Of a DNA stretch of 29,748 nt, positions 8,933 through 16,598 are shown piece by piece. Where the stretch lies: NCBI GenBank assembly GCA_004352715.1, contig SCFE01000051.1, positions 410,422-440,169 on the forward strand, read 5' to 3'. Positions within the stretch are counted from its first letter, which is position 1, and each line of letters opens with the position of its first letter. Origin of the DNA: Hofstenia miamia (Eukaryota > Xenacoelomorpha > Acoela). Position numbers and translations under genes: made by a program. The notes below the pieces were generated by a model, which saw only the letters and a list, made by a program, of their open reading frames with translations, was not told the DNA's origin and made no database searches.

Positions 8933-9303
8933 TGCTTCCATTTCTCATGAAATGTATGCCTATAGCATTCATAGTACATCTATATATTAAGTATTGGCTC
9001 TCCTCAATGTCTGCAGTAGTAGGCAATATTTAATTAATATTGCAATTATTGCAATAATTGAAAATTGATTAATCTATTAAATCATTTTAAAAAACCGATT
9101 AATCTAATGCTTAAAAAAATTGTCAATAATTGTTAAAGATTTAAGTTTCACTAAAAAAGTTCTCGCGAACATTTACAGTTGAGAATATTGCTGCAACATA
9201 TATTCAAGTTCCGATGCGAGAAACATTTTCCTGTCTAGTAAATTAATATTGTATTGGCTACTGAGTGTACTTCATTCATAGTTTGAAAATCCAAAAATAT
9301 ATA
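8933..9303. other. No recognisable gene
   Basis: AT-rich sequence with no motif I can name. Confidence 0.6.
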
Positions 9304-9436
9304 TTATGCTTCCCACCGAATTCAACACATTTATGTATGTATATTGAAGGCATACATTAACCTTATTTCGCATCATTGTGATTTTATGTTGGACACCTCA
9401 TGTTTTGAAAAAATGAAACTATGATCTCACAGCTAT
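9304..9436. repeat. Gap-flanking duplication 3, first copy
   Basis: 133 bp that recur at 9458-9590 after 21 N. I see no difference between the copies. Likely the same contig end on both sides of the gap. Confidence 0.9.
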
Positions 9437-9457
9437 NNNNNNNNNNNNNNNNNNNNN

Positions 9458-9590
9458 TTATGCTTCCCACCGAATTCAACACATTTATGTATGTATATTG
9501 AAGGCATACATTAACCTTATTTCGCATCATTGTGATTTTATGTTGGACACCTCATGTTTTGAAAAAATGAAACTATGATCTCACAGCTAT
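9458..9590. repeat. Gap-flanking duplication 3, second copy
   Basis: Direct repeat of 9304-9436. Confidence 0.9.
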
Positions 9591-10810
9591 TTAAGGCAAT
9601 CCATGGCAGAACCAAATTTGCCCTCAGTGATTATGATTACTGACAACATCTTGTTTTCTAGAACAATTTTTCTTAGTGCCAACAGAAATAGTAACGTTGG
9701 TGCAAAGATGGGTATAGCGCATCTAACTTTACTCTACTCTACCTTTCGTTGGCTACCTGATCGAGTTAAGCCACAGTAATTTGAATTTGTGTGGTATCGG
9801 GTACACTTAGCTACGTCGAGTAATTCTCATGTATGAAAATTTGGATAAAACACCATATTTCGTATTTATATTTTTGCAATTCATTTACATTTTTATATTG
9901 AGTATTTTGTTTTCTTGGAGTCGGATGAGGTCGTGCAAGTGAATCGATCGTTGCCAAAAGTTGACAATAATCTAGTATGTGAATGACAAAAATCGATTAC
10001 TTTATTACATTAGAAATTAAAAATTCCCCATCCCGCGTGTCTGTAATATATGAAAAGAGGGTAATTAAATGCCATACTTAAGCGAAACTATCAATGAGGA
10101 ACTATAGCCATTTTGAATGAAATGTTTATGAAATTATGTTTTGTTAAAATGAAAATAATTTGAAACGGTTTCAGATAGCATCAGGTTTCGGAATAAAACT
10201 TAGATTGATTTGCAAAAGATCTAAGACGTAAAGTAATCGCCATGCTTGCCCTATCAGAAAATGATTCAAGACGTTAGTATTGAGAATGAAAATCTATGTG
10301 TCTGGTCGGGTCTGAGTAGTGAATATTCTGATCGGGTCGGTTTTGGGTCCATGGTAGGCACATATTGTCACTTTCTGTCGTAGTGAAACATGGTGTATTG
10401 TATAGCAATAGAGAAATAAGGTATTTAATTCAAATTATGGCAAGTTACAAAATGCAAATATAGGTATCTTGGGGCAGCACAACCTTAACTTGAATATGGA
10501 ATCATCCTTCCTCATGTCCTTTCTTCTGTTAACAGGGGTTGAAATCGCAAATGGACTTGAGCTGGGCTGAGTTTGGTCTGAGCTATTTGAAATAATGGGC
10601 TGAAATTGAAAAAATAGACTATTACACAACAGATGTTGTGAATGCTATATAATTCACGTTGGTAATCTAAAACAAACTTTTATTTTAGGTTTAAATGAAA
10701 TTAGAAATGTATGATGCTATTCAATTCTCCCGAACTATGTTTTTCCACTAGTTGTAAAATCTTCAAAATAATGAATTTATCAACTACTTTACTAATGAGG
10801 AAGATATGTT
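9591..10810. other. No recognisable gene
   Basis: Intergenic-looking DNA. Repeated GGGTC-type words occur near 10300-10350 but form no definable repeat. Short frames here (for example minus 10435-10629) lack motifs. Confidence 0.6.
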
Positions 10811-10850
10811 TATATATGTGTAACGGACTAGGAAAAGGGGTCACTTGGGG
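10811..10850 (+). repeat. Left terminal inverted repeat of the MITE
   Basis: 40 bp, paired with 11195-11234. Its inner end overlaps a second GGGGTCAC word at 10847-10854. Confidence 0.9.
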
Positions 10851-11071
10851 TCACAAAGTAAAAATGACTTTTGGAGCACATCGGCTTCTTCAATCATTAC
10901 CCTTCCAGAGACTTCACTGCGTTCACACATTTCAACACTTTCGTGATCTGAGAATGGTTCCTCGTCATTTTTTCTATCTGAAAAATACTCCATTTCACAA
11001 ATAAGTAGCTCACTTTCTAGCTCTTCACTGCCTGCTAGCTCTGCTCTATCTATTTTTAGGCTTAACTCACA
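10841..11071 (-). pseudogene. Acidic open frame inside the MITE (possible transposase remnant)
   Basis: From a stop at 11072-11074 the minus strand is open for 76 codons to a TGA at 10841-10843 inside the left inverted repeat. The first Met is at 10993 (50 residues). The peptide is rich in Glu, Asp and Ser (AGSEELESELLICEMEYF, then NDEEPFSDHESVEMCE), which is unlike translation of random AT-rich DNA. It may be leftover coding sequence of the parent transposon, for example an acidic N-terminus. I do not recognise the family, and expression is not implied. Confidence 0.35.
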
Positions 11072-11194
11072 CTAATGGCACCGTTGCGCAATTGTAGTGG
11101 TAGTCACGTGGCAAAATTTTCCTTTGCATAAATAGATACACACAAAAAAACATGCTTGAACTTTGATCTTAATTTTCTCAAAAGTTTTACACAA

Positions 11195-11234
11195 TCCCAA
11201 GTGACCCCTTTTCCTATTCCGTTACACATATATA
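11195..11234 (-). repeat. Right terminal inverted repeat of the MITE
   Basis: 40 bp. Its outer end lies 6 bp from the first TTGGCG repeat of the neighbouring Crypton-like unit. Confidence 0.9.
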
Positions 11235-11240
11235 CATATA

Positions 11241-11334
11241 TTGGCGTTTAATAATGCATAATTTATATATATTGGCGCTTTATAAATGTGAATATATATA
11301 TTGGCTTTCTATAACACATTGGCGTTTAATAACA
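11241..11334 (+). repeat. Left cluster of TTGGCG repeats
   Basis: Four plus-strand copies: 11241 TTGGCGTTTAATAATG, 11272 TTGGCGCTTTATAAAT, 11301 TTGGCTTTCTATAACA and 11319 TTGGCGTTTAATAACA. They are spaced 31, 29 and 18 bp apart. Confidence 0.8.
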
Positions 11335-11620
11335 GCAATAGTTAACGATATTTTTTTAAAAAAAAAATCATTTTTTTACATTTATCTTATGTATTTCTAT
11401 AAATCAGGACTATATCCTTCAGTGCATAGTGCGAAATTTACTCTACAATTTGAAGCATAGAAATGAAACAACATCTATTTAGACATGCTGTTTTTCAATG
11501 CTTCACAACTCAATCATTAGGTGTACTTTATGTGCTCTATTTTGTGAATAACAAAATTGCAGATAAAAAATGAACAAATATATTTTGCAATAAATGGAAC
11601 AGAACAAACTACAAAACAAC

Positions 11621-12319
11621 TCATTTTCTCTTTAAGCGATGCTGTTTTTTCATAGATTTCGAACAACTAGGCTCATTTAATGTCAAATTTTCAAACTCTA
11701 CTAGATAAAAGTCTAGCAATTCTTCAATATTTTTCTTCGACGCTGGTGCTACATAGTCACTCTCAGCAATTGCTTGGGAATGACCTGTTTGAGATAAGTG
11801 AATTTTACGTTTTCTTGGTGAAATGTTAACTTTGCCTGTAGCAAGATGATTTTCCCAAATTTTTCGTATTACTGTTGGATTTACATCAATTTCCCATTTG
11901 AAGAGTTTTTTAAAAGTCTTTTTGACAAAATAATTGATATTGTGTTGTATTTCTCCAGCTTTAGTAGAAAAAACATAAATAGGCTCTTTTTTGTGTTCCT
12001 CCTTATATTTCAATATCATTTTTTCGATCCATGGGTGATAAAACTTTTTTATGCGTAAGTGAACTTTGTATTTAAACCCGGTTTTTCCAATATTGGAGTC
12101 AATTATATTGCATTCTGAGTTCTTAATTAAATTAAAGTCTTGTAAAGTTAAGCTCAAAAGGGGTAGAGGCCGAATATTCAATTCACTTTGCAATAGGAAG
12201 AAAATTATTGACATTAACTCATCATAAGAAAGACTATGGTTTTCATGCAAAAATGTTGTAATTTCTCGTCTTAATTTTGAAATTTCAGAAAATGGACGGG
12301 AGCTTCTCAAATCTTGCAT
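11621..12319 (-). CDS. Tyrosine-recombinase catalytic part of Crypton-like gene
   Basis: 232 residues. The catalytic pattern of tyrosine recombinases can be followed: R50 in LNIRPLPLLSLTLQDF (box I, like R-x-x-E-L-x-x-L-x-x-x-D), a Lys candidate in GKTGFKYKVHL (K79-K85), R152 in NPTVIRKIW (box II, where the usual His three residues earlier is Thr149), H180 in QTGHSQ and nucleophile candidate Y189 in ESDYVAP. The tail is basic (KSMKKQHRLKRK). The first ATG (12319) follows a TAA by 6 nt, so the frame has no room upstream. The natural product is probably a fusion with the preceding frame, broken by one indel or joined by frameshifting. Such enzymes cut and rejoin DNA through a 3'-phosphotyrosine link. 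Confidence 0.7.
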   Translation of the reverse strand: MQDLRSSRPFSEISKLRREITTFLHENHSLSYDELMSIIFFLLQSELNIRPLPLLSLTLQDFNLIKNSECNIIDSNIGKTGFKYKVHLRIKKFYHPWIEKMILKYKEEHKKEPIYVFSTKAGEIQHNINYFVKKTFKKLFKWEIDVNPTVIRKIWENHLATGKVNISPRKRKIHLSQTGHSQAIAESDYVAPASKKNIEELLDFYLVEFENLTLNEPSCSKSMKKQHRLKRK

Positions 12320-13127
12320 TCTTCTTTAACACAGACTCACGTCCTGATGATTTTTTGAAGGGTTCCTTAACATCTTCTATTATCGCAAACCAGCTGTTCT
12401 TATTAAAACGAATGTTTTCGTAAAGAGATATGTAATTTAGAAACTTTTTAATGCTGGTTAAGTAGTTTAGCATTGTTGCAACCATTAAATTATATTGATT
12501 TTTGACTTTATTCATAAACGCTTGCATTATCTTACCATCTTTTAACATATTAGATGTTTCAAGGAAACTAATAAGTATGGATTTAAATGTACAGTTCAAT
12601 TGAGCTTTGACGGAAGAATTGTCCACTTTACCTGCGACTAACCGATCCTTAAGATGCTTAAAATAGTTTTCAACAATTTTAATTGAAATTTCGGTTTTAT
12701 GTTTGTCAAAACAATTGTTGTTAATTAAGTCATTTACAATTTCTGGAAGAAATTTTTCTGACCTAGGAAACTTAACACGAGTAATTGTACTGGTGCTCCC
12801 ACAGGAACAAAACTTGCTTTTCAAAGTCATGTTTGAGAACCGTATAAAGCACACATTACATTCATAAACTCTTTTCGAATTTCTAGTGCGGTAAAATCCT
12901 TTGATTATAAGCATTTGTTTCTTAGAAATTGATTTGTGACTATGAGATAGGTGATCTCGCATCTTTCGGTATTTTTTCTTGCATATAATGCATTCTTGTT
13001 CAATTCCGTCCTGCTTTGCACGAGAATAAGGTTTCCGCTTTTTAGTTTTTTTCGAAGTTTTATTACATTCCTCTGACAAATTTACTTCTGAAAGTACGTC
13101 ATCCATAGCATTATCGAATTCAATCAT
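12285..13127 (-). CDS. Zinc-finger and core-binding part of Crypton-like recombinase
   Basis: 280 residues from an ATG at 13127. Residues 25-35 are a basic, nuclear-localisation-like stretch (SKKTKKRKPY). C46-x2-C49 with H59, H62 and H64 (CIICKKKYRKMRDHLSHSH) forms a C2H2-type finger. C90-x2-C93 with C107-x-C109 (CNVCFIRF...FCSC) could bind a second zinc. Residues about 190-250 are helical, including KNQYNLMVATMLNYLTSIKK, in the style of the SAM-like core-binding domain that precedes the catalytic domain of tyrosine recombinases. The frame ends with LKKNARFEKLPSIF and overlaps the next frame by 35 nt, shifted by +1. Inferred role: recognition and binding of element ends. It is intact for 280 codons in AT-rich DNA, so recently functional or under constraint. 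It could alternatively be a domesticated host gene. Confidence 0.65.
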   Translation of the reverse strand: MIEFDNAMDDVLSEVNLSEECNKTSKKTKKRKPYSRAKQDGIEQECIICKKKYRKMRDHLSHSHKSISKKQMLIIKGFYRTRNSKRVYECNVCFIRFSNMTLKSKFCSCGSTSTITRVKFPRSEKFLPEIVNDLINNNCFDKHKTEISIKIVENYFKHLKDRLVAGKVDNSSVKAQLNCTFKSILISFLETSNMLKDGKIMQAFMNKVKNQYNLMVATMLNYLTSIKKFLNYISLYENIRFNKNSWFAIIEDVKEPFKKSSGRESVLKKNARFEKLPSIF

Positions 13128-13287
13128 AATTCAGCCAATCTAGAAAATATACATTCTGAAATTTTGCATGTGTTAATTTTAAAAACATTTTTAATTAAAT
13201 TATATTTAATAGAAAATAATTTTACATGCAAAAAATACCATTTTTTAAAGTTACTTAACATTCTCATGCAATCATAACTTACTGCCA

Positions 13288-13552
13288 TTATAAACCGCCA
13301 ATATCTCTAAAAAATTATATAACACCATATTCTATGAAAACCCATAAAATTTTTAATTTTTGATGAATATTTTTTTAATTTTTTTTATCACCTTAAATAT
13401 GTTACAAATGTCCATTACAATATGTTTAAACAAAAATCGGGCGAAAAAAGTGTTTTGCCAATTCATAAACAGCATTGGCGTTTTATAACATACAAAATTT
13501 GAGTTTGTTGGCGTTTTATAACATTGGGTGTAATTTAGTATGTTAAAAACCG

Positions 13553-13556
<4 letters not shown>
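13288..13556. repeat. Right cluster of TTGGCG repeats
   Basis: Two identical plus-strand copies, TTGGCGTTTTATAACA at 13475-13490 and 13508-13523. Minus-strand copies lie at 13288-13301 (TTGGCGGTTTATAA) and 13541-13556 (TTGGCGGTTTTTAACA). The last one abuts the (AT)n run. Confidence 0.8.

Positions 13557-13602
<46 letters not shown>
13555..13602. repeat. (AT)n microsatellite
   Basis: About 48 bp of AT repeats directly outside the last TTGGCG copy. A shorter AT-rich run lies outside the first copy at 11226-11240, so an AT-repeat target for the element is possible. Confidence 0.9.
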
Positions 13603-13606
<4 letters not shown>

Positions 13607-14526
13607 GGACTGTGGATACACTGTTTTGCAAACATCTCCATGGTGCTGGATACAAAAAATATATATGGTCATTAGATACTATGGTAGAGGATGCTGGATA
13701 CAGGTATAAAATATTTTTTTAAAAAAAATTGAAACTCACATGAAATTATACCCCTATTCCAAATGCACAATGTAAAAATTTTTGGATAAAATTAATTTTT
13801 CTGTCTCTCCATCTACAAAGGGCGCTGCATACTATGGAAAATCGAAAACTGTGGGCACTTGATACAAACCCTATAGTATCTAGAGCCTATATATATATAT
13901 ATATTCACTGTTTGTAACTAATGCCACATTTATATTCATCATTTATATATATATTTATATGGGTGCTAAGTATAAATTGCCAAATATGTACAGGCACTTG
14001 GTACAGGTTGTCCAATAGATATGGGGGTGCTATTTTGAAACAAGACTGGACCCTACGCATGCTTTTCACAAATTTTGACATCAGAAATGGCTTAAGCATT
14101 TAGTTTACTGGCACAGGTGAAAAAATGGCCAAAATTGGACATATTCCTCCTAAAATCGGAATTTTTGACATGGCTGGAAGCTGACCTCATTTTTACTGCG
14201 AAGAAGTGCCAATATCAACCTGAAAATAATATCAGATATTGCGCAATTCCCAAATTTTTTGAAAATATAATAATTACTTCTAAAATGCATTCATAGCTGT
14301 TGAAATGGCAATAAATCCAATTTTTTAACATTATTTTTCATTTTTTATATTTTTTTGAGAATTGCTCCCTTGCACCAAAATTTTGTGTGTGGCTATTAAA
14401 TGAACCCTAAAACTATCATGCATACTCAATTTGTGACTTTAACCAGCCGAACTGCTTGCATGTAGTAAGTATGTTGACAATTGGTGGTCGCAGGCACTCA
14501 GTATAAAACCCATAGTACTTACCACC
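13607..14526. repeat. Array of a dispersed GGYRCTNNRTAC motif
   Basis: About ten related words: 13607 GGACTGTGGATACA, 13642 GGTGCTGGATACA, 13667 GGTCATTAGATACTATGG, 13689 GGATGCTGGATACAGG, 13821 GGCGCTGCATACTATGG, 13854 GGCACTTGATACAAACCC, 13962 GGTGCTAAGTATA, 13993 GGCACTTGGTACAGG and 14493 GGCACTCAGTATAAAACCC. The units at 13854 and 14493 each end with the same word inverted (AGTATCTAGAGCC and AGTACTTACCACC), so they form imperfect dyads of about 34 bp. I do not recognise the family. Short frames across it carry no motif. Confidence 0.55.
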
Positions 14527-14552
14527 TGTATATATATATATATATATATATA
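14527..14552. repeat. (AT)n microsatellite
   Basis: About 25 bp of AT repeats. Further short (AT)n runs occur at 13889-13904, 14661-14675 and 15737-15758. Confidence 0.85.
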
Positions 14553-14987
14553 GAATAGTTCCCCTTCTCAGAAAAAATGCTGAGTGCATCCCTGGCTACA
14601 GATAGGCTTTCCATTTCCATCCCACATTACATGCACTAAATATGAATCAAATTTAAAAAACATATATATATATAATTGTCATCGGAATTTTATTGAAAAT
14701 TTTAAATTTTTCAATTAAATTTCATTTTCGGGAAAGTGCAAGTGCATAAAAAATTGGTACGAGTAGCACATCTAGCTGAAAGAGTATTATGCCAATACAA
14801 AAAATATATATCTGGGAAGCATTTATTGTATAAATATTACTACTACTGCATCGCCGCTGGTATAAAAGTCTACCTTATAATTTTTTGATTTATTTAGAAA
14901 AGATAAGATATTCTTTATTTCAAATAAATATTAACAATTACAAAGTGGTAATTTATTTGAATAGCGTCATCAAATATACAAACTTAC
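14553..14987. other. No recognisable gene
   Basis: AT-rich, with a small (AT)n run at 14661 and no motif of note. Confidence 0.6.
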
Positions 14988-15650
14988 CAGAGGCGTAGCT
15001 AGAATATTTTTCACATGACGCAAAACAGAAAGTTAAGTTTGATTCATAAATTATATTCAATCACTATGAAGACTTGAAATGTCAAAAAATAGCACTAATA
15101 CAAGAACAAAAAATAGTTTTATTTTTAAAAAATATTTTTACACATGCATCAATATCAATTTTTGCAGCAACTTCACGCTCAAAATTCATAATTGCAAGGT
15201 TGTTCAGACGATCTTGAATCACTGTACTGCGCAAACAAGTCTTAATGAGATTCAGCCGACTAAAGCTTCGTTCAGCATTACTGCATGCAAGAACCAAGAA
15301 TGTTTCTATCAAAATCTGAATATTTAGCATGCACGATAAAAACTTATTTACATAAGGAATTAGTGAATAGGCTCAATTTTGTGGAAAGATTATTGTTTAG
15401 AATTTCAGATTTAAATGCCTTGAAAATTTCTCATTCCTAATTGGCACACATATTTGAATACCCTCCTTAAAGAAATTGGAAAGTAAAGCAAACTTCTCAT
15501 TACTAAAATTGGTAAAACAGTCAAAATTTGAGGCAATTTTCAGGAAATCATCGAATCTTTCACTCATTCGAACAATAATTGTATCTATGATCTCAATACA
15601 TATCTTCTTAGTTTCCACTAAATTTTGTTGGATCCAACAGTTTAGGATCC
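14988..15650 (-). mobile_element. hAT transposon fragment, 3' end
   Basis: The left edge reads CAGAGGCGTAGCTAG, a typical hAT terminus, 94 bp beyond the stop of a minus-strand hAT transposase tail. No matching terminus is visible on the right before about 15700, so the copy is truncated. Flank AAACTTAC (14980-14987) would be its target duplication, but no partner was found. Confidence 0.7.
15082..15650 (-). pseudogene. hAT transposase C-terminus (ZMYM1-like type)
   Basis: The frame 15330-15082 reads ETFLVLACSNAERSFSRLNL, then IKTCLRSTVIQDRLNNLAIM and CVKIFFKNKT. This is the hAT dimerisation signature (S-N-A-E-R-S-F-S-x-L, I-K-x-x-L-R-S-x-x-x-x-x-R-L-x-x-L-A). The frame at 15618-15397 (IEIIDTIIVRMSERFDDFLK) matches the helical stretch that usually lies about 100 residues earlier in ZMYM1-like hAT transposases. 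A frame break lies near 15330-15397. The N-terminal two thirds, including the catalytic residues, are absent. Read-through leftwards ends 94 bp before the element terminus, normal for hAT. Confidence 0.8.
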
Positions 15651-15970
15651 GATCCGAATTTTAAAAGAATTTCAGTTTTCGATTCGAAACAAATCCGAAT
15701 GTAAATAAGTATTCTAACAATAAATAAACATGGACAATATATATATATATATATATATTATTTTCAGGTGCGAATAGAACATTTAAAGTGTTTCAACACT
15801 TTCTTGAGATCAAAAATGGGCATATACGATATACCACCGCGGTTTGAAATGAGGTATTGGGAAATGGGACGACTTACGCAATAGTGCATGCAAATTAACT
15901 TAAATGTTTTAGGTATATGAACTCATGTCTCATCGAATCGTATGCAGTCATAGCCATTACTAAGGCTGAT

Positions 15971-16598
15971 CAGAGTTGTAACAGGCCGTGATTCCAAGCC
16001 CGGCCCGTTGCAACTGGTAATATTAAGGCCCAAATCCCCAGTCCGTCATATCCAAAACCTTTATAAGATTTTTGTAAATATCAAAATTAAGCATATAATT
16101 GAAAATACTAAAATGAAAGCATTTTTGCATCAACTGCACTTTTTTACTCGTGATGGCATCAAAAGTGATCGGCCTAAAATGATGTGCTCACTACTAGAAA
16201 AGGATTGTTGTTACTAGTTGTATTGCAATCTTAATAAGAAATATATGTTTACGGTCCCTCATATGAAAATGTGAAGCATTCTCTCGCGAATAAGACACAG
16301 CGTATTATTTAAGTAATTTAAGGTTTACGCTGGGACACAAAGTATAAATGAAATTGATTGGCGCTTGCTATTACTAAAAAAATTTCTGAATTGTAATTAT
16401 TGTCGCTGTAGTTTCATTTTTTGATGTCAATTTAATATAGTCGTTGATTTTATGTAAGAGAATGTATATTTATTAATAAAATTTTGAACAATTCGAGGCC
16501 ACGTGTGGAGAAATTTCTGTTCCAGGCCCGGCCCGCTTAATTCCTAATTTTACGGCCCAAGCGCGGCCCTTATAAAACCCGGCCCGGTTACAATTCCG
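15971..16598. mobile_element. Non-autonomous hAT with GC-rich ends
   Basis: The left end CAGAGTTGTAAC and the right end (reverse complement) CGGAATTGTAAC agree at 10 of 12. Both are followed by GGCCCGGCCC-type words within the first 100 bp, and the last 100 bp mirror these. Flanks AGGCTGAT and GGGCGGAG agree at only 5 of 8, so the target duplication is degraded or the right edge is off. The 400-bp centre is AT-rich and encodes nothing I recognise. The GC-rich arms stand out against their surroundings. Confidence 0.65.

Larger units (their letters stand above)
10811..11234. mobile_element. Short DNA transposon (MITE-like) with 40-bp inverted repeats
   Basis: Positions 10811-10850 and the reverse complement of 11195-11234 agree at 38 of 40 bases. 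Both begin TATATATGTGTAACGGA and run through AAAAGGGGTCACTTGGG. The outermost TATATA is self-complementary, so the exact edge and target duplication (TA, TATA or longer) cannot be fixed. The body is about 340 bp and contains an open acidic minus-strand frame. The superfamily is unknown: the ends do not look like hAT, piggyBac or Mariner ends that I recognise. Confidence 0.85.
11241..13556 (-). mobile_element. Crypton-like tyrosine-recombinase element
   Basis: A two-frame gene (13127-11621, minus) with a zinc-finger start and a tyrosine-recombinase end is bracketed by short TTGGCG-type repeats at 11241-11334 and 13288-13556. Cryptons are DNA elements of about 2-4 kb that move with a tyrosine recombinase and carry no DDE transposase or RT. 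Size and content fit that group, and no RT lies nearby, which argues against DIRS or Ngaro. The outermost repeat copies face each other (TATATTGGCG at 11237 on plus, and the same on minus ending at 13556), although Cryptons normally lack terminal inverted repeats. The edges are therefore provisional. Confidence 0.6.

Noticed and set aside
10300-10600. GGGTCGG / GGGCTGAG words suggesting a further transposon end
   Set aside because: No inverted partner or flanking duplication could be found.
10711-11004. Plus-strand 97-codon frame overlapping the MITE
   Set aside because: It crosses the MITE edge and lies opposite the acidic minus-strand frame, so it cannot be an old gene.
11241-13556. CRISPR-like array from the spaced TTGGCG repeats
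   Set aside because: The copies are imperfect, irregularly spaced, on both strands, and in a eukaryotic transposon context.
13353-13722. Frames containing (IY)n repeats near 13560
   Set aside because: They are translations of the (AT)n microsatellite; the same applies to 5598-5798.
15630-15705. Repeated GGATCCGATCCGAAT / ATCCGAAT words
   Set aside because: Too short and without partner ends to define an element; mentioned only as the border of the hAT fragment.
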